A DNA stretch of 64,000 nt from Rugamonas apoptosis (GCF_014042355.1 NZ_JACEZU010000007.1:310001-374000); one strand, 5' to 3'; counted from the stretch's first letter, positions 39,209 through 51,515 are shown. Translations and numbers: made by a program. The notes: generated from the sequence alone by a model not told the origin.

Positions 39209-40332
39209 TGCGCGGCCTCCTTGGGTTTGGACTGGACCGGCGCCGTGGCAGGTGTGGCGGCCTTGGGCGCGGCCGGCGTGGTGGCCTTGGGTGCGGCCGG
39301 CGTCGTGCCGGGCGCTGGGGCTGGCGTCGCGGTCTTGGGCGCGGCCGGCGCCGCAGTGGCAGGGACGGCGCCCGGTGCGGCTCCTGGCGTGGCACCCGGG
39401 GTTGCTCCTACTACGGCGCCCGTTTCCTTGACGGGGCCCATCTTGCCCACGTGTTTTTTCGTCGAACGCACCTCTTCCTCCGGTGGCCGGGGCGGCATGT
39501 CCGGTGGCGTCATCAGGATCAGCAATTGGGTGTGGTTGGAAATGCCGGCCAACGGCTGGCACACCACGCCGCCGAACGAGCCGCCGGCGCTGTTTTCCAC
39601 TTGCGTTACGCGGGCCACGGCCAGGCCGGCCGGGTACACGCCATCCAGACCGGAAGTGACCACCACGTCGTTGACCTGGATGTCGGCGTTGGGCGCCGTG
39701 AAGCGCAGTTCCAGCATGCCGGACTTGCCACGGCCATAGGCCACGCTGCGCAAACCGGTGCGCAGCAGTTCAACGGGAATGGCTTGCTCCTTGTCGGTCA
39801 GCAGCGTGACCTCGGAGGTGAACGGGAACACGCGCGTGACCTGCCCCACCACGCCCAGGTTGTCGATCACGGGCAGGCCGAGCGTGACGCCCTGCTGGGT
39901 GCCCCGGTCCAACACGATCTTGCGGCTGTTGACGTCGCGCGCGTCGTACAGCACCTCGGCCAGCATGGACTTGACGGGCAGGCGCTGGCGCGCATCCATC
40001 AGCTTGCGCAACTGGCTGTTTTCGGCCGATTGGAACTGGGCCTGCTGCAAGGCCTGGGCGCTGGCGATCTGCTGGCGTTTGAGCTCGCGCACCTGTTTTT
40101 CCAGCGACGACAAGGTGGAGAAATAATCGCCCACGCCGTAGATGGCGTCGCGCGGCAGCAAGGCCGCCATTTGCAACGGATAGAGTACGGTGCCGGCCAC
40201 CTGGCGCACCGTGGCCAGGCTATGCATGCGCGAATCGACCAGCAGCAGCGCGATCGAAATACACGCGAACAACGTCATCTTGACGCGGGCCGGGGCGCCT
40301 TGTTTGAATAGTGGCGGAGGACTATATTCCAT
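39205..40332 (-). CDS. mreC: Rod shape-determining protein MreC with Ala/Pro/Thr-rich tail
   Basis: The 375-residue protein has a short N-terminus (MEYSPPPLFKQG), one membrane helix (VKMTLFACISIALLLVDSRM), a coiled coil (LSSLEKQVRELKRQQ) and the periplasmic beta-barrel domain (LAEVLYDARDVNSRKIVLDRG, GLPVIDNLGVVGQV). The last ~73 residues are a low-complexity Ala/Pro/Thr/Lys tail with imperfect repeats of TPAAPKA type, probably a flexible periplasmic extension. ATG 40332 is preferred to an in-frame TTG three codons upstream. Confidence 0.93.
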   Translation of the reverse strand: MEYSPPPLFKQGAPARVKMTLFACISIALLLVDSRMHSLATVRQVAGTVLYPLQMAALLPRDAIYGVGDYFSTLSSLEKQVRELKRQQIASAQALQQAQFQSAENSQLRKLMDARQRLPVKSMLAEVLYDARDVNSRKIVLDRGTQQGVTLGLPVIDNLGVVGQVTRVFPFTSEVTLLTDKEQAIPVELLRTGLRSVAYGRGKSGMLELRFTAPNADIQVNDVVVTSGLDGVYPAGLAVARVTQVENSAGGSFGGVVCQPLAGISNHTQLLILMTPPDMPPRPPEEEVRSTKKHVGKMGPVKETGAVVGATPGATPGAAPGAVPATAAPAAPKTATPAPAPGTTPAAPKATTPAAPKAATPATAPVQSKPKEAAQ

Positions 40333-40406
40333 GACTTCCAATTATCCGGCGCATTTGCGCCAACCAACTAACTAACGGCCTAAGTTAGCCTGTCACTCAT
40401 CCACCA

Positions 40407-40432
40407 GCCCGGCGCCACCGGCGGCGCCGGGC
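40407..40432 (-). promoter_or_regulatory. GC-rich hairpin between mreB and mreC
   Basis: GCCCGGCGCC (40407-40416) and GGCGCCGGGC (40423-40432) are perfect 10-bp arms with a 6-base loop, starting 7 bases after the mreB stop on the minus strand. No T-run follows, so it looks like an mRNA-stabilising or attenuating structure rather than a full terminator. Confidence 0.55.
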
Positions 40433-40439
40433 CTAGTCA

Positions 40440-41786
<1,347 letters not shown>

Positions 41787-42089
41787 ATGTCCCTGACCTT
41801 ATCCGACGTAAAACGCATCGCCCACCTGGCCCAGCTTGAAATGAGCGAGCAGCAGTCCGCCACGGCGCTGGGCCAATTGAATGGCATCTTCGCGCTGGCC
41901 GAACAGATGCAGGCGGTCGACACCGACGGCGTCGCCCCGCTCAGCCATCCGCTGGCGGCCCACATGAATAATATCGCGCTGCGCCTGCGCGAAGACGTGG
42001 CCACCGAACCGAATCGCCGCGAGGCTTACCAGGCCGTCGCGCCCAAGACCGAGGATGGCCTGTACCTGGTGCCGAAAGTGATCGAATAA
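41787..42089 (+). CDS. gatC: Asp-tRNA(Asn)/Glu-tRNA(Gln) amidotransferase subunit C
   Basis: The 100-residue protein stabilises GatA-GatB. It has the family pattern: [19 protein letters not shown] at the start, [25 protein letters not shown] in the middle and a C-terminal [14 protein letters not shown] 41787 (MSLTLS) fits family length; the upstream open frame is not conserved in character. It precedes gatA by 104 bp. Confidence 0.95.
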   Translation: MSLTLSDVKRIAHLAQLEMSEQQSATALGQLNGIFALAEQMQAVDTDGVAPLSHPLAAHMNNIALRLREDVATEPNRREAYQAVAPKTEDGLYLVPKVIE

Positions 42090-42193
42090 GTAGTCGAAAA
42101 ACAGGACCTCGTCCTCGCACGCGGCGCGCCCGGCTCCCGCCAGGCGCGCCGCGCGCCGTCCGTCCCGCCGAACCGAATCCGAATTGAAACGCC

Positions 42194-43678
42194 ATGCACA
42201 CCAAAACCATTAAAGAGCTGTCCGCCCTGCTGCAAAGCAAAGCGATTTCCGCCACCGACCTGGCCAAGCACTTCCTCGACCGCATCGAAGCGAGCGATTT
42301 GAACGCCTTCCTGCACGTGGACCGCGCCCTCACGCTGGCGCAAGCGGCCGAAGCGGACGCCCGCATCGCCGCCGGCACGGCCACCCCGCTGACGGGTGTG
42401 CCGATCGCCCACAAGGATATCTTCGTCACGCAAGGCTGGCGCTCGACGGCCGGCTCCAAAATGCTGGGCAACTACGTCAGCCCGTTCAACGCCACCGTGG
42501 TGGAAAAACTCAACGCGGCCGGCATGGTCACGCTGGGCAAGCTCAATTGCGACGAATTCGCCATGGGCTCGGCCAATGAAAACTCGGCCTTCGGCGCCGT
42601 GAAAAACCCGTGGGACAAATCGGCCGTGCCGGGCGGTTCCTCGGGCGGTTCGGCCGCCGCCGTGGCAGCGCGCCTGGCGCCCGGCGTGACCGGCACCGAC
42701 ACGGGCGGCTCGATCCGCCAGCCCGCCTCGTTCTGCGGTATCACCGGCATCAAGCCCACCTACGGCCGCGTGTCGCGCTTCGGCATGATCGCGTTCGCCT
42801 CCTCGCTCGACCAGGGCGGCCCGATGGCGCAAACGGCCGAGGATTGCGCGCTGCTGCTGTCGGCCATGGCCGGCTTCGACGAGCGCGACTCCACCAGCCT
42901 GACGCCGGAACAGGGCGGCGTGGCGGAGGACTTTACCCGCGCGCTGAACCAGCCGCTGACGGGCTTGCGCATCGGCGTGCCCAAGGAATACTTCGGCGAA
43001 GGCCTGGCGGCCGACGTGGAGCAGGCCGTGCGCGCAGCGCTGGAACAGTTCGTGAAACTGGGCGCCACGCTGGTCGACATCTCGCTGCCCAACACGGCGC
43101 TGTCGATCCCGGCCTACTACATGATCGCGCCGGCCGAAGCCTCGTCCAACCTGTCGCGCTTTGACGGCGTGCGCTACGGCCATCGCGCCGCCGAGTACAA
43201 GGACCTGCAGGACATGTACAAGAAAACCCGCGCCGAAGGCTTTGGCGCGGAAGTGAAGCGCCGCATCATGGTCGGCACCTACGTGCTGTGCCACGGCTAC
43301 TACGATGCCTACTACCTGAAGGCGCAAAAGATCCGCCGCCTGATCGCGCAGGATTTCGAAGCCGTGCTCAATGGCCCCAACGCCGTGTGCGACGTGATCA
43401 TGGGCCCCGTGGCCCCCACCGTGGCGTGGGACCTGGGCGACAAGTCGGATGACCCCGTGGCCGCCTACCTGGCTGACATCTTCACCCTGTCGACCAGCCT
43501 GGCCGGTCTGCCCGGCATGTCCATCCCCTGCGGTTTCGGCCAGGGCGACAAGAACAGCAAGCGCCCAGTGGGCCTGCAGATCATCGGCAATTACTTCGGC
43601 GAGGCCAAGCTGCTGAACGTGGCGCACCAGTTCCAGCAAGCCACCGACTGGCACCTGCGCGCGCCGGCCGGCGTATAA
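42194..43678 (+). CDS. gatA: Asp-tRNA(Asn)/Glu-tRNA(Gln) amidotransferase subunit A
   Basis: GatA releases ammonia from glutamine for transamidation of misacylated tRNA. The 494-residue amidase has the Ser-cisSer-Lys triad: K74 ([10 protein letters not shown]), S149 in [11 protein letters not shown] and nucleophile S173 in TGGSIRQPA, with the spacing (75 and 24 residues) typical of GatA. The presence of GatCAB suggests that the organism makes Gln-tRNA(Gln) and/or Asn-tRNA(Asn) indirectly. Confidence 0.97.
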   Translation: MHTKTIKELSALLQSKAISATDLAKHFLDRIEASDLNAFLHVDRALTLAQAAEADARIAAGTATPLTGVPIAHKDIFVTQGWRSTAGSKMLGNYVSPFNATVVEKLNAAGMVTLGKLNCDEFAMGSANENSAFGAVKNPWDKSAVPGGSSGGSAAAVAARLAPGVTGTDTGGSIRQPASFCGITGIKPTYGRVSRFGMIAFASSLDQGGPMAQTAEDCALLLSAMAGFDERDSTSLTPEQGGVAEDFTRALNQPLTGLRIGVPKEYFGEGLAADVEQAVRAALEQFVKLGATLVDISLPNTALSIPAYYMIAPAEASSNLSRFDGVRYGHRAAEYKDLQDMYKKTRAEGFGAEVKRRIMVGTYVLCHGYYDAYYLKAQKIRRLIAQDFEAVLNGPNAVCDVIMGPVAPTVAWDLGDKSDDPVAAYLADIFTLSTSLAGLPGMSIPCGFGQGDKNSKRPVGLQIIGNYFGEAKLLNVAHQFQQATDWHLRAPAGV

Positions 43679-43728
43679 AAACGTCCGCCCGCCTCCCCTA
43701 CAACGAATACATCAGCGAGAACACCACT

Positions 43729-45189
43729 ATGGAATGGGAAGTCGTCATCGGTCTTGAGAACCACGTGCAGCTCACGACCGAATCTAAAATTTTCAGCGGT
43801 TCGCCGATCAAGTTCGGCGCCGAAGCCAACACCCAGGCCAGCCCCGTTGACCTGGCGCTGCCGGGCGTGCTGCCGGTGATGAACAAGCAGGCCGTGGATC
43901 GCGCGATCCGCTTCGGCCTGGCCGTGGGCGCCAAGGTGGCGCCGCAGTCCGTGTTCGCCCGCAAGAACTACTTTTATCCCGACCTGCCCAAGGGCTACCA
44001 GATCAGCCAGTTCGAAGACCCGGTGGTGCAAGGCGGTTCGCTCACCTTCGGCTACGAGAAGGATGGCGAATTCGTCACCAAGACCGTCAACCTGACGCGC
44101 GCCCACCTGGAGGAAGACGCCGGCAAGTCGCTGCACGAGGACTACCACGGCATGAGCGGCATCGACTTGAACCGCGCCGGCACGCCGCTGCTGGAAATCG
44201 TATCCGAGCCGGAAATCCGCAGCGCCGCCGAAGCGGTAGCCTACGCCAAGGCCCTGCACTCGCTGGTGATGTGGCTGGGCGTGTGCGACGGTAACATGCA
44301 GGAAGGCTCGTTCCGCTGCGACGTGAACGTCTCCGTGCGCCCCAAAGGCCAGAAGGAATTCGGCACCCGCTGCGAGATCAAGAACCTGAACTCGTTCCGC
44401 TTCATCGAGGAAGCCGTGCACGTGGAAGTGCGTCGCCAGATCGAACTGATCGAAGACGGTGGCAAGGTGCAGCAAGCCACCCGCCTGTACGATCCGGACC
44501 GCAAGGAAACGCGCGAAATGCGCAGCAAGGAAGACGCGCAGGATTACCGCTATTTCCCCGATCCGGACCTGCCGCCGCTGATGATTTCGCAGGAGTGGAT
44601 CGAACAAGTCAAAGCCACCATGCCGGAACTGCCGGGCGCCCTGCGCGCGCGCTTCGTGAGCGAATACGCGCTGTCGGAATATGACGCGCTGGTGCTGACC
44701 CAATCGAAAGCCATGGCCACCTACTTCGTGGCCGTGGTGGACAAGGCTGGCAAGGAAAACGCCAAGGCCGCCGCCAACTGGCTGATGGGCGACGTATCGT
44801 CCACGCTGAACCGCGAGAACGTCGACATCGCCGACGCGCCCGTGGCGCCGGTCCAACTGGCCGGCATGCTCAAGCGCATCGCCGACGGCACCATCTCCAA
44901 CAAGATCGCCAAGGAAGTGTTCGCCGCCATGTGGGAAGCCAAATCGGCTGACGAGAACCTGGTGGACGTCATCATCGAAGCCAAGGGGCTGAAGCAGATT
45001 TCCGACACGGGCGCGCTGGAAGCGATCGTCAACGACGTGCTGGCGGCGAACGCCAAGTCGGTCGAACAGTACCGCGCCGGCAAGGAAGCGGTCATCAACG
45101 CGCTGATCGGCCAGGCCATGAAAGCGTCGCGCGGCAAGGCCAACCCGGCCCAGCTGACCGAACTGCTGAAGGCCAAGCTGGCCGGCTAA
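43729..45189 (+). CDS. gatB: Asp-tRNA(Asn)/Glu-tRNA(Gln) amidotransferase subunit B
   Basis: GatB phosphorylates the misacylated tRNA and receives the ammonia. The 486-residue protein starts [23 protein letters not shown], the family signature. It continues with [42 protein letters not shown] and [13 protein letters not shown]. The C-terminal YqeY-like tRNA-binding tail follows ([34 protein letters not shown]). It ends at a strong terminator. Confidence 0.97.
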   Translation: MEWEVVIGLENHVQLTTESKIFSGSPIKFGAEANTQASPVDLALPGVLPVMNKQAVDRAIRFGLAVGAKVAPQSVFARKNYFYPDLPKGYQISQFEDPVVQGGSLTFGYEKDGEFVTKTVNLTRAHLEEDAGKSLHEDYHGMSGIDLNRAGTPLLEIVSEPEIRSAAEAVAYAKALHSLVMWLGVCDGNMQEGSFRCDVNVSVRPKGQKEFGTRCEIKNLNSFRFIEEAVHVEVRRQIELIEDGGKVQQATRLYDPDRKETREMRSKEDAQDYRYFPDPDLPPLMISQEWIEQVKATMPELPGALRARFVSEYALSEYDALVLTQSKAMATYFVAVVDKAGKENAKAAANWLMGDVSSTLNRENVDIADAPVAPVQLAGMLKRIADGTISNKIAKEVFAAMWEAKSADENLVDVIIEAKGLKQISDTGALEAIVNDVLAANAKSVEQYRAGKEAVINALIGQAMKASRGKANPAQLTELLKAKLAG

Positions 45190-45208
45190 CGGCACACGGC
45201 GTCACGCC

Positions 45209-45240
45209 ATGGCCGGGGAGCGATCCCCGGCCATTTTTGT
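45209..45240 (+). terminator. Rho-independent terminator of gatCAB
   Basis: ATGGCCGGGG and CCCCGGCCAT, perfect 10-bp arms with a 6-base loop, are followed by TTTTGTTTG. It starts 20 bp after the gatB stop. Confidence 0.92.
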
Positions 45241-45316
45241 TTGGGCGATGGCTGGCGCGGCACAACGGCGCTGACGGCGCATTTATGCTCATTGAGCACA
45301 GGCCAGGGAGAAGCTG

Positions 45317-45421
45317 ATGTCGACCACGTCTTTATCCTTGCCGTTCACAGCCAGCGCGAAGGCGGCTACGCAAGTATCAAATAAGCAAAAGAATGTACAA
45401 TGCGCAAATAGAAAATATTAA
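45317..45421 (+). CDS. Possible 34-residue small ORF
   Basis: ATG at 45317 with AGGGAG six bases upstream opens a 34-codon frame ending in TAA 9 bases before the next gene. The encoded peptide is Ser/Thr/Ala/Lys rich (MSTTSLSLPF start) and has no recognisable domain. A small palindrome TGCTCA-T-TGAGCA (45288-45300) lies before it. It might be a leader peptide for the next gene, or chance. Confidence 0.2.
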   Translation: MSTTSLSLPFTASAKAATQVSNKQKNVQCANRKY

Positions 45422-45430
45422 TAATTAAGC

Positions 45431-46069
45431 ATGAATGCACCAGTTCGGTCCACAGTGGTCATTGCGTTGATTGCGGGAGTACATCTTGGGGCACTATGGA
45501 AATTGGGCCAATTCACCCCTACCAATGACACCGCCCATGGTCAAACGATGGCGCTCCTGTTCTTGCGCGCCCCAACCAAGCTGACCGCGCGAAGTACGCC
45601 GATGCCTCAGCCAGCACGACGCTTACGGCTTCATGCGGCGTTGGACTTGCGGCCCGCAACGGCAGCGCCATTGCAAGAGCGGGTCTTGGCCCCGCCGAAA
45701 GAGCAACCTGTGCTGGCGCCCCACTCCGAATTCCCGGATCTTCTGGAGCCTGGCGCCGAGCGGGACGGCCGCTCCGGTTTGCGCGACCGTGCCTTGTCAC
45801 AAGCGCGTGAGATTGCACACGAGATGGCGCCGCGCGGCGAAATAGCACCCGCGCTTTCGCGTCAGGAGCGACTGGCGCAGGGCATCGCTGCCGCCTTCAA
45901 GACACGGACCACCACGTTCGAAGAGTTGCGGGCGGCCGATGGGAGCCCCATCACCAAAGTCAGTGGGCCCGCGGGGACCTATTGCATCATGCGCGACACG
46001 AATCTGGGGGCGGGGCACGATACGATACGCAATGGAGCGCGCGATAAATTCGTGAAGTGCCCGCATTGA
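45431..46069 (+). CDS. Hypothetical membrane-anchored periplasmic protein
   Basis: I do not recognise this 212-residue protein. It has an N-terminal hydrophobic helix (VVIALIAGVHLGALWKL), like the anchor of TonB-type proteins. A long Arg/Pro/Ala-rich middle leads to a C-terminal part with two Cys (TYCIMRDTNLGAG, FVKCPH) that could form a disulfide in the periplasm. No TonB C-terminal domain is evident. The preceding region is AT-rich and the ATG has no Shine-Dalgarno sequence, unlike its neighbours. It stands alone between a terminator and a convergent gene, which suggests an accessory gene. Confidence 0.65.
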   Translation: MNAPVRSTVVIALIAGVHLGALWKLGQFTPTNDTAHGQTMALLFLRAPTKLTARSTPMPQPARRLRLHAALDLRPATAAPLQERVLAPPKEQPVLAPHSEFPDLLEPGAERDGRSGLRDRALSQAREIAHEMAPRGEIAPALSRQERLAQGIAAAFKTRTTTFEELRAADGSPITKVSGPAGTYCIMRDTNLGAGHDTIRNGARDKFVKCPH

Positions 46070-46128
46070 GAAAGGTGAGTCGGGTGCGGCGTCTCTTGTC
46101 CGCGCCCGCACCGATGCCACCTGTAGGC

Positions 46129-46668
46129 TTACGCCGCTGCTTTTTTCGCCAGCACCGCCAGCGCCTGCTCGGACCACTCGATCCAGAACGTTTCCATCTT
46201 GATGCCGGCGATAAGCACCAGGTGCTGCAGTTGCTGTTCGTGGGTTTGCCCTTGCGGCGGGAAGTCGCGCAATTCGATCTGCTGGTACAGCGCCAGCTGG
46301 CGGCGGTGCAGTTCCAGCCGGCGGGCGATGTCCTGATCCAGTCCGGTCGGACCGATCACGGCTTCGGCGCGCAGGCGCAGCATCAATTCCTCGCGCATCG
46401 GTTTGGGGTCCTGGCTTTGCGCCGTCCAGCGCCGCAGTTCCTCCCGCCCGGACGGCAGCACGCGGTAGGCCCGCTTGCGGCCCCGCCCCGATTCCGGCTC
46501 CAGCGATTCCACCCAGCCCGCCTGCTCCAGCCGCCCCAGTTCGCGGTAGATCTGCTGGTGCGTGGCGTGCCAGAAGAAGCCGATCGACTTGTCGAAACGG
46601 CGCGCCAGTTCCACGCCGGAGCAAGGGCGCTCCAGCAAGGCCGTGATCAAGGCATGGGGTAAGGACAT
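46129..46668 (-). CDS. PadR-family transcriptional regulator
   Basis: The 179-residue regulator has an N-terminal winged helix (LPHALITALLERPCSGVELARRFDKSIGFFWHATHQQIYRELGRLEQAGWVE, then GRGRKRAYRVLPSGREEL). A C-terminal helical dimerisation domain follows (RRLELHRRQLALYQQIE). The pattern is that of the PadR/VirR-type family. ATG 46668 (MSLPHAL) is chosen by family fit. It is third in the fadH-SnoaL-padR run and could regulate that operon. Confidence 0.9.
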   Translation of the reverse strand: MSLPHALITALLERPCSGVELARRFDKSIGFFWHATHQQIYRELGRLEQAGWVESLEPESGRGRKRAYRVLPSGREELRRWTAQSQDPKPMREELMLRLRAEAVIGPTGLDQDIARRLELHRRQLALYQQIELRDFPPQGQTHEQQLQHLVLIAGIKMETFWIEWSEQALAVLAKKAAA

Positions 46669-46739
46669 GGTGTTCGCAGGCGAGGCCCGATGTGGCAAAG
46701 GCGACATTATCCCATGCCGCCCTTGCCGCTGCAGGCTGC

Positions 46740-47174
46740 TTAGCCTTTGAACGCGGGAATGAGGTGGCCGATGCGCTTGCCCATCTCCGCGCCCAGCGCC
46801 TGCAGGCCGCTCAATGGGCGCACCATCACCTCGAATTCGACGATCTTGCCGTCTTCGTCGAAGCGAATGAAATCGGCGCCCTTGAGCTGCTTGTCGCCCA
46901 CCCGGGCGCTGAATTCCAGCACCACGCTCAAGCCGTCGCCAGTGGCGAACTGGCGGTGGTAGACAAAGTCCTCGAACACATTGATCACCGTGCCCAACAC
47001 CAGCACCACCGCCTGCGCCGACTGATAAGGCGTGAACGCCAGCGGTGAACGGAACACGGCGTCCCGGTGGACGATGGACGGCAGCGGCGCCAGGTCGCGC
47101 CGGCGCAGCATGTCGTGCCAGCTGGCCAGCGATGCCGCCACAGAAGGATGCAAGGATGCGAGTTGCTCTGTCAT
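46740..47174 (-). CDS. SnoaL/NTF2-like small protein
   Basis: The 144-residue protein has an N-terminal helix pair (SVAASLASWHDMLRRRDLAPLPSIVHRDAVFRSP) followed by a beta-sheet (VVLEFSARVGDKQLKGADFIRFDEDGKIVEFEVMVRPLSGLQAL). This is the nuclear-transport-factor-2-like cone fold of the SnoaL superfamily. The FIRFDEDGKIVEFEVMVRP segment is typical. The activity is unknown. The start lies 47 bp after the fadH stop. Confidence 0.82.
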   Translation of the reverse strand: MTEQLASLHPSVAASLASWHDMLRRRDLAPLPSIVHRDAVFRSPLAFTPYQSAQAVVLVLGTVINVFEDFVYHRQFATGDGLSVVLEFSARVGDKQLKGADFIRFDEDGKIVEFEVMVRPLSGLQALGAEMGKRIGHLIPAFKG

Positions 47175-47220
47175 GCCGTTCTCCACCAGTTCAAGGTTGG
47201 GCCGGATGGCCGGGGTCAGA

Positions 47221-49254
<2,034 letters not shown>

Positions 49255-49257
49255 TTA

Positions 49258-49271
49258 TGCAATCAGTTGCA
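49258..49271. promoter_or_regulatory. Palindromic site 1 upstream of fadH
   Basis: TGCAATCAGTTGCA: 5-bp arms TGCAA/TTGCA around TCAG, 16-29 bp before the fadH start, so bound protein would block transcription or initiation. Confidence 0.45.
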
Positions 49272-49297
49272 CGATTGTAGGGCCGTCACCCTATTCG

Positions 49298-49324
49298 CGC
49301 AACCAGTTGCATAAATGGTTGCAT
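49298..49324. promoter_or_regulatory. Palindromic site 2 and half-site upstream of fadH
   Basis: CGCAACCAGTTGCA at 49298-49311 repeats site 1 with three changes, exactly 40 bp away. A further inverted copy of GCAACCA (TGGTTGC) lies at 49316-49322. Probable binding sites of one dimeric regulator. Confidence 0.45.
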
Positions 49325-49351
49325 GAATCCTCTAAATGCACGCCGACCACG

Positions 49352-49422
49352 ATTCGGGGACACCCTATCCGGGGACTCGCCCCGAATTTGGCAGGGTGGA
49401 AATCGGGGTCTGTCCCCGATTT
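49352..49422. repeat. Two adjacent REP-like hairpins
   Basis: The first uses ATTCGGGG (49352-49359) and CCCCGAAT (49380-49387). The second uses AAATCGGGG (49400-49408) and CCCCGATTT (49414-49422) around TCTGT. Both sit between fadH and the hydrolase stop. The paired GGGG/CCCC hairpins resemble intergenic REP/BIME elements of GC-rich Proteobacteria. Confidence 0.6.
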
Positions 49423-49437
49423 TCCATGGTTTGCTTA

Positions 49438-50298
49438 TCAGGCTGGCAAGCCGTGCGCGCCCATCCACCGCAGGATGGCGGCGAAGATCTGCTCGCGATT
49501 GAGCTCGTTGAAGTTCTCGTGGTAGTTCTGCGGGTAGCGGTGCAGTTCCACCAGTTCCGGCTTGATCGAGCGCAGCATGGCTTCGCCAGCGTCCGCGTCG
49601 GCCAGGCGGTCGTCGCCAGCGATGGCCGCAAACAGGGGGTAGCGCCAGGCCGGCATGTGGGCCGCCAACCCGGCCTGCGCCTGGTTCAGCGCATGGCCGA
49701 AACGCACCGTCACTTCCGTCGCGCGCACGTTGTCGCGCTCGTCGGCGTGGTGGCGGGCCGTGATGGTGGCGTCGTGGGTCAGCACGTCGGTCAGCGAATC
49801 GAGCGGCACTTTCATGCGCGGCAACAGCGCGGCCAGCACGCCCGACAGCGCCAGCAGCACCGGCGCCACCTTGATGGCGTTGACGTAGTACGGCGAGGAC
49901 AGGATGAAGCCGTTGATGGCGGGATCGGCCGGCAAGCGGTGCAGGGCCAGGTGGGTAGCGATCAGGCCGCCCATCGAGTGGCCCATGATGAAGATGGGCA
50001 AGCCCGGATATTGCCGCTTGACCCAGGCCAGCAGCAGTTCGCTTTCATCGAGGAATACATGGAAGCCGGGAATGTCGACCCGGCGCGCCATCTCGTGGCC
50101 CACCATGTCGTAGCTGACGGTGGCGATGCCGTGGGCGCGGAAGTACAGGGCCGGGGTCACATAGTCGCCCGCATGGGCCATGCCGCCGTGCAGCGCCAGG
50201 ATGACGGCGCGCGGCGCGGCCGGCTCCCAGATGTGGATCTGACGCTCAGTCTGGCCGCCAACTTGCAGGCGGGCCAGTCTGTCTTCGGAAAATCGCAT
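49438..50298 (-). CDS. Alpha/beta hydrolase (serine aminopeptidase/monoglyceride-lipase-like)
   Basis: The 286-residue protein has the alpha/beta-hydrolase pattern: oxyanion-hole ALHGGMAHAG (HGG 37-39), nucleophile S108 in FIMGHSMGG, and an Asp in AIAGDDRLADA. The catalytic His is in RYPQNYHENFNE near the C-terminus. The acyl cap fits the Hydrolase_4 (lysophospholipase) group. No signal peptide is visible, so it is probably cytoplasmic. The substrate is unknown. It is downstream of the DUF4279-like gene. Confidence 0.86.
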   Translation of the reverse strand: MRFSEDRLARLQVGGQTERQIHIWEPAAPRAVILALHGGMAHAGDYVTPALYFRAHGIATVSYDMVGHEMARRVDIPGFHVFLDESELLLAWVKRQYPGLPIFIMGHSMGGLIATHLALHRLPADPAINGFILSSPYYVNAIKVAPVLLALSGVLAALLPRMKVPLDSLTDVLTHDATITARHHADERDNVRATEVTVRFGHALNQAQAGLAAHMPAWRYPLFAAIAGDDRLADADAGEAMLRSIKPELVELHRYPQNYHENFNELNREQIFAAILRWMGAHGLPA

Positions 50299-50354
50299 TG
50301 CTACACTCCAGTTGTGCTTTTGGCAAAACCGTTAGCTTAACGCAATTTCCTCCG

Positions 50355-50732
50355 TTACGAAGCGATACTGAGTGAAATACCCATGTCAACCAACAGCCGC
50401 AAGTCCGACAGCTCGAAATCGAGGCTGGGCACCACGGTTTCGCCCTCCGTATGGCTGACGGCGATGCGCAACTCGGCCGCCACGTCGGACCGTTCGAAGT
50501 GGATGCCGCGCGCCGAGCATTCGGCCAGGTAGGAACGGATCTGGCGCAACAGCACGTCCGGGTCCTGGTGGGTGGCCACGCCCAGGTAAAAACCGGAATC
50601 GATGCGCACCCGGCCATCGGGGCGCGGATCGCCCTTGTGCCAGGTATGGTCGGGCTCGGTCGGCAGGCCATCGCGGATGTCCGCCAGGCCCTCTTCGTCG
50701 CCGTGTACTTTCAAAGTCGCGATGTTCATCAT
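50355..50732 (-). CDS. DUF4279-like protein
   Basis: The 125-residue protein shows the layout of DUF4279: a beta strand at the start (IATLKVHGDEEGLADIRDGL), then EPDHTWHKGDPRPDG. A middle helix (PDVLLRQIRSYLAECSARG) leads to a C-terminal LDFELSDLRLLVDMGISLSI. Members of this family include bacterial immunity-like proteins, but there is no neighbouring toxin here, so I would not infer that role. Two successive ATGs are possible; the first has AAAGG upstream. Confidence 0.65.
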   Translation of the reverse strand: MMNIATLKVHGDEEGLADIRDGLPTEPDHTWHKGDPRPDGRVRIDSGFYLGVATHQDPDVLLRQIRSYLAECSARGIHFERSDVAAELRIAVSHTEGETVVPSLDFELSDLRLLVDMGISLSIAS

Positions 50733-50840
50733 TCAGCCTTTACTTTCCCGGCCGGGGCCGAAAACCAAAACGCGAGTGCACTGCCGTTTGAATGTTACGC
50801 CAAAGCAATTTCAAAGTCTACGCGGCGACGCTGCGCAACA

Positions 50841-51515
50841 TCAAGCCGCGGCGGCCACCCCATAGCGGGTCCGGTAAGCGGCCACGGCGTCCTTGTACTG
50901 TTGCAGCTGAGGATCGGCGCCGGCGCCGTTCAGGTAGCTGAACAGGTCGTCCAGGTTGCCGATCGAAATAACGGGGATGTTGTAGGTGTTGCTCACTTCC
51001 TGCACCGCCGAATTGGGCGACAGCGCGCCATCCTTGCCCGAGCGTTCCATGCGGTCGAGCGCGATCAGCACGGCGCACGGTTCGGCGCCGGCAGCGCGGA
51101 TCATGTCCACCGATTCGCGCACCGAGGTGCCGGCCGAGATCACATCGTCGATGATGACAACCTTGCCCTGCAGCTTGGCGCCGACGATGGTGCCGCCTTC
51201 GCCATGGTCCTTGGCTTCCTTGCGGTTGAAGGCGAACGACGTGTTGCGGCCCTTGCCGGCCAGCGCCACCGCCGTGGCCGAGGCCAGGGTGATGCCCTTG
51301 TAGGCGGGGCCGAACAGCATGTCGAACTCGACGCCCGAATCGAGCAGGGTCTGGGCGTAGAACTGGGCCAACTGGGCCAGCGTGGCACCGTCGTGGAACA
51401 GGCCGGCGTTGAAGAAGTAAGGCGACTGGCGCCCCGCCTTGGTGGTGAACTCACCAAAACGCAGCACGCCGGTGGCGACGGAAAACGCGATAAATTCTTG
51501 CCGTAGATTGCTCAT
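50841..51515 (-). CDS. pyrE: Orotate phosphoribosyltransferase
   Basis: PyrE joins orotate with PRPP to form OMP in pyrimidine synthesis. The 224-residue protein has the PRPP motif VVIIDDVISAGTS, and FGPAYKGITLA and FAFNRKEAKDHGEGG from the flexible catalytic loop. Length is normal. It is divergent from xthA with a 151-bp gap between them. Confidence 0.97.
   Translation of the reverse strand: MSNLRQEFIAFSVATGVLRFGEFTTKAGRQSPYFFNAGLFHDGATLAQLAQFYAQTLLDSGVEFDMLFGPAYKGITLASATAVALAGKGRNTSFAFNRKEAKDHGEGGTIVGAKLQGKVVIIDDVISAGTSVRESVDMIRAAGAEPCAVLIALDRMERSGKDGALSPNSAVQEVSNTYNIPVISIGNLDDLFSYLNGAGADPQLQQYKDAVAAYRTRYGVAAAA

Noticed and set aside
36632..39739. Plus-strand open frame antisense to mrdA and mreD
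   Set aside because: The same shadow pattern; mrdA and mreD have clear motifs on the other strand.
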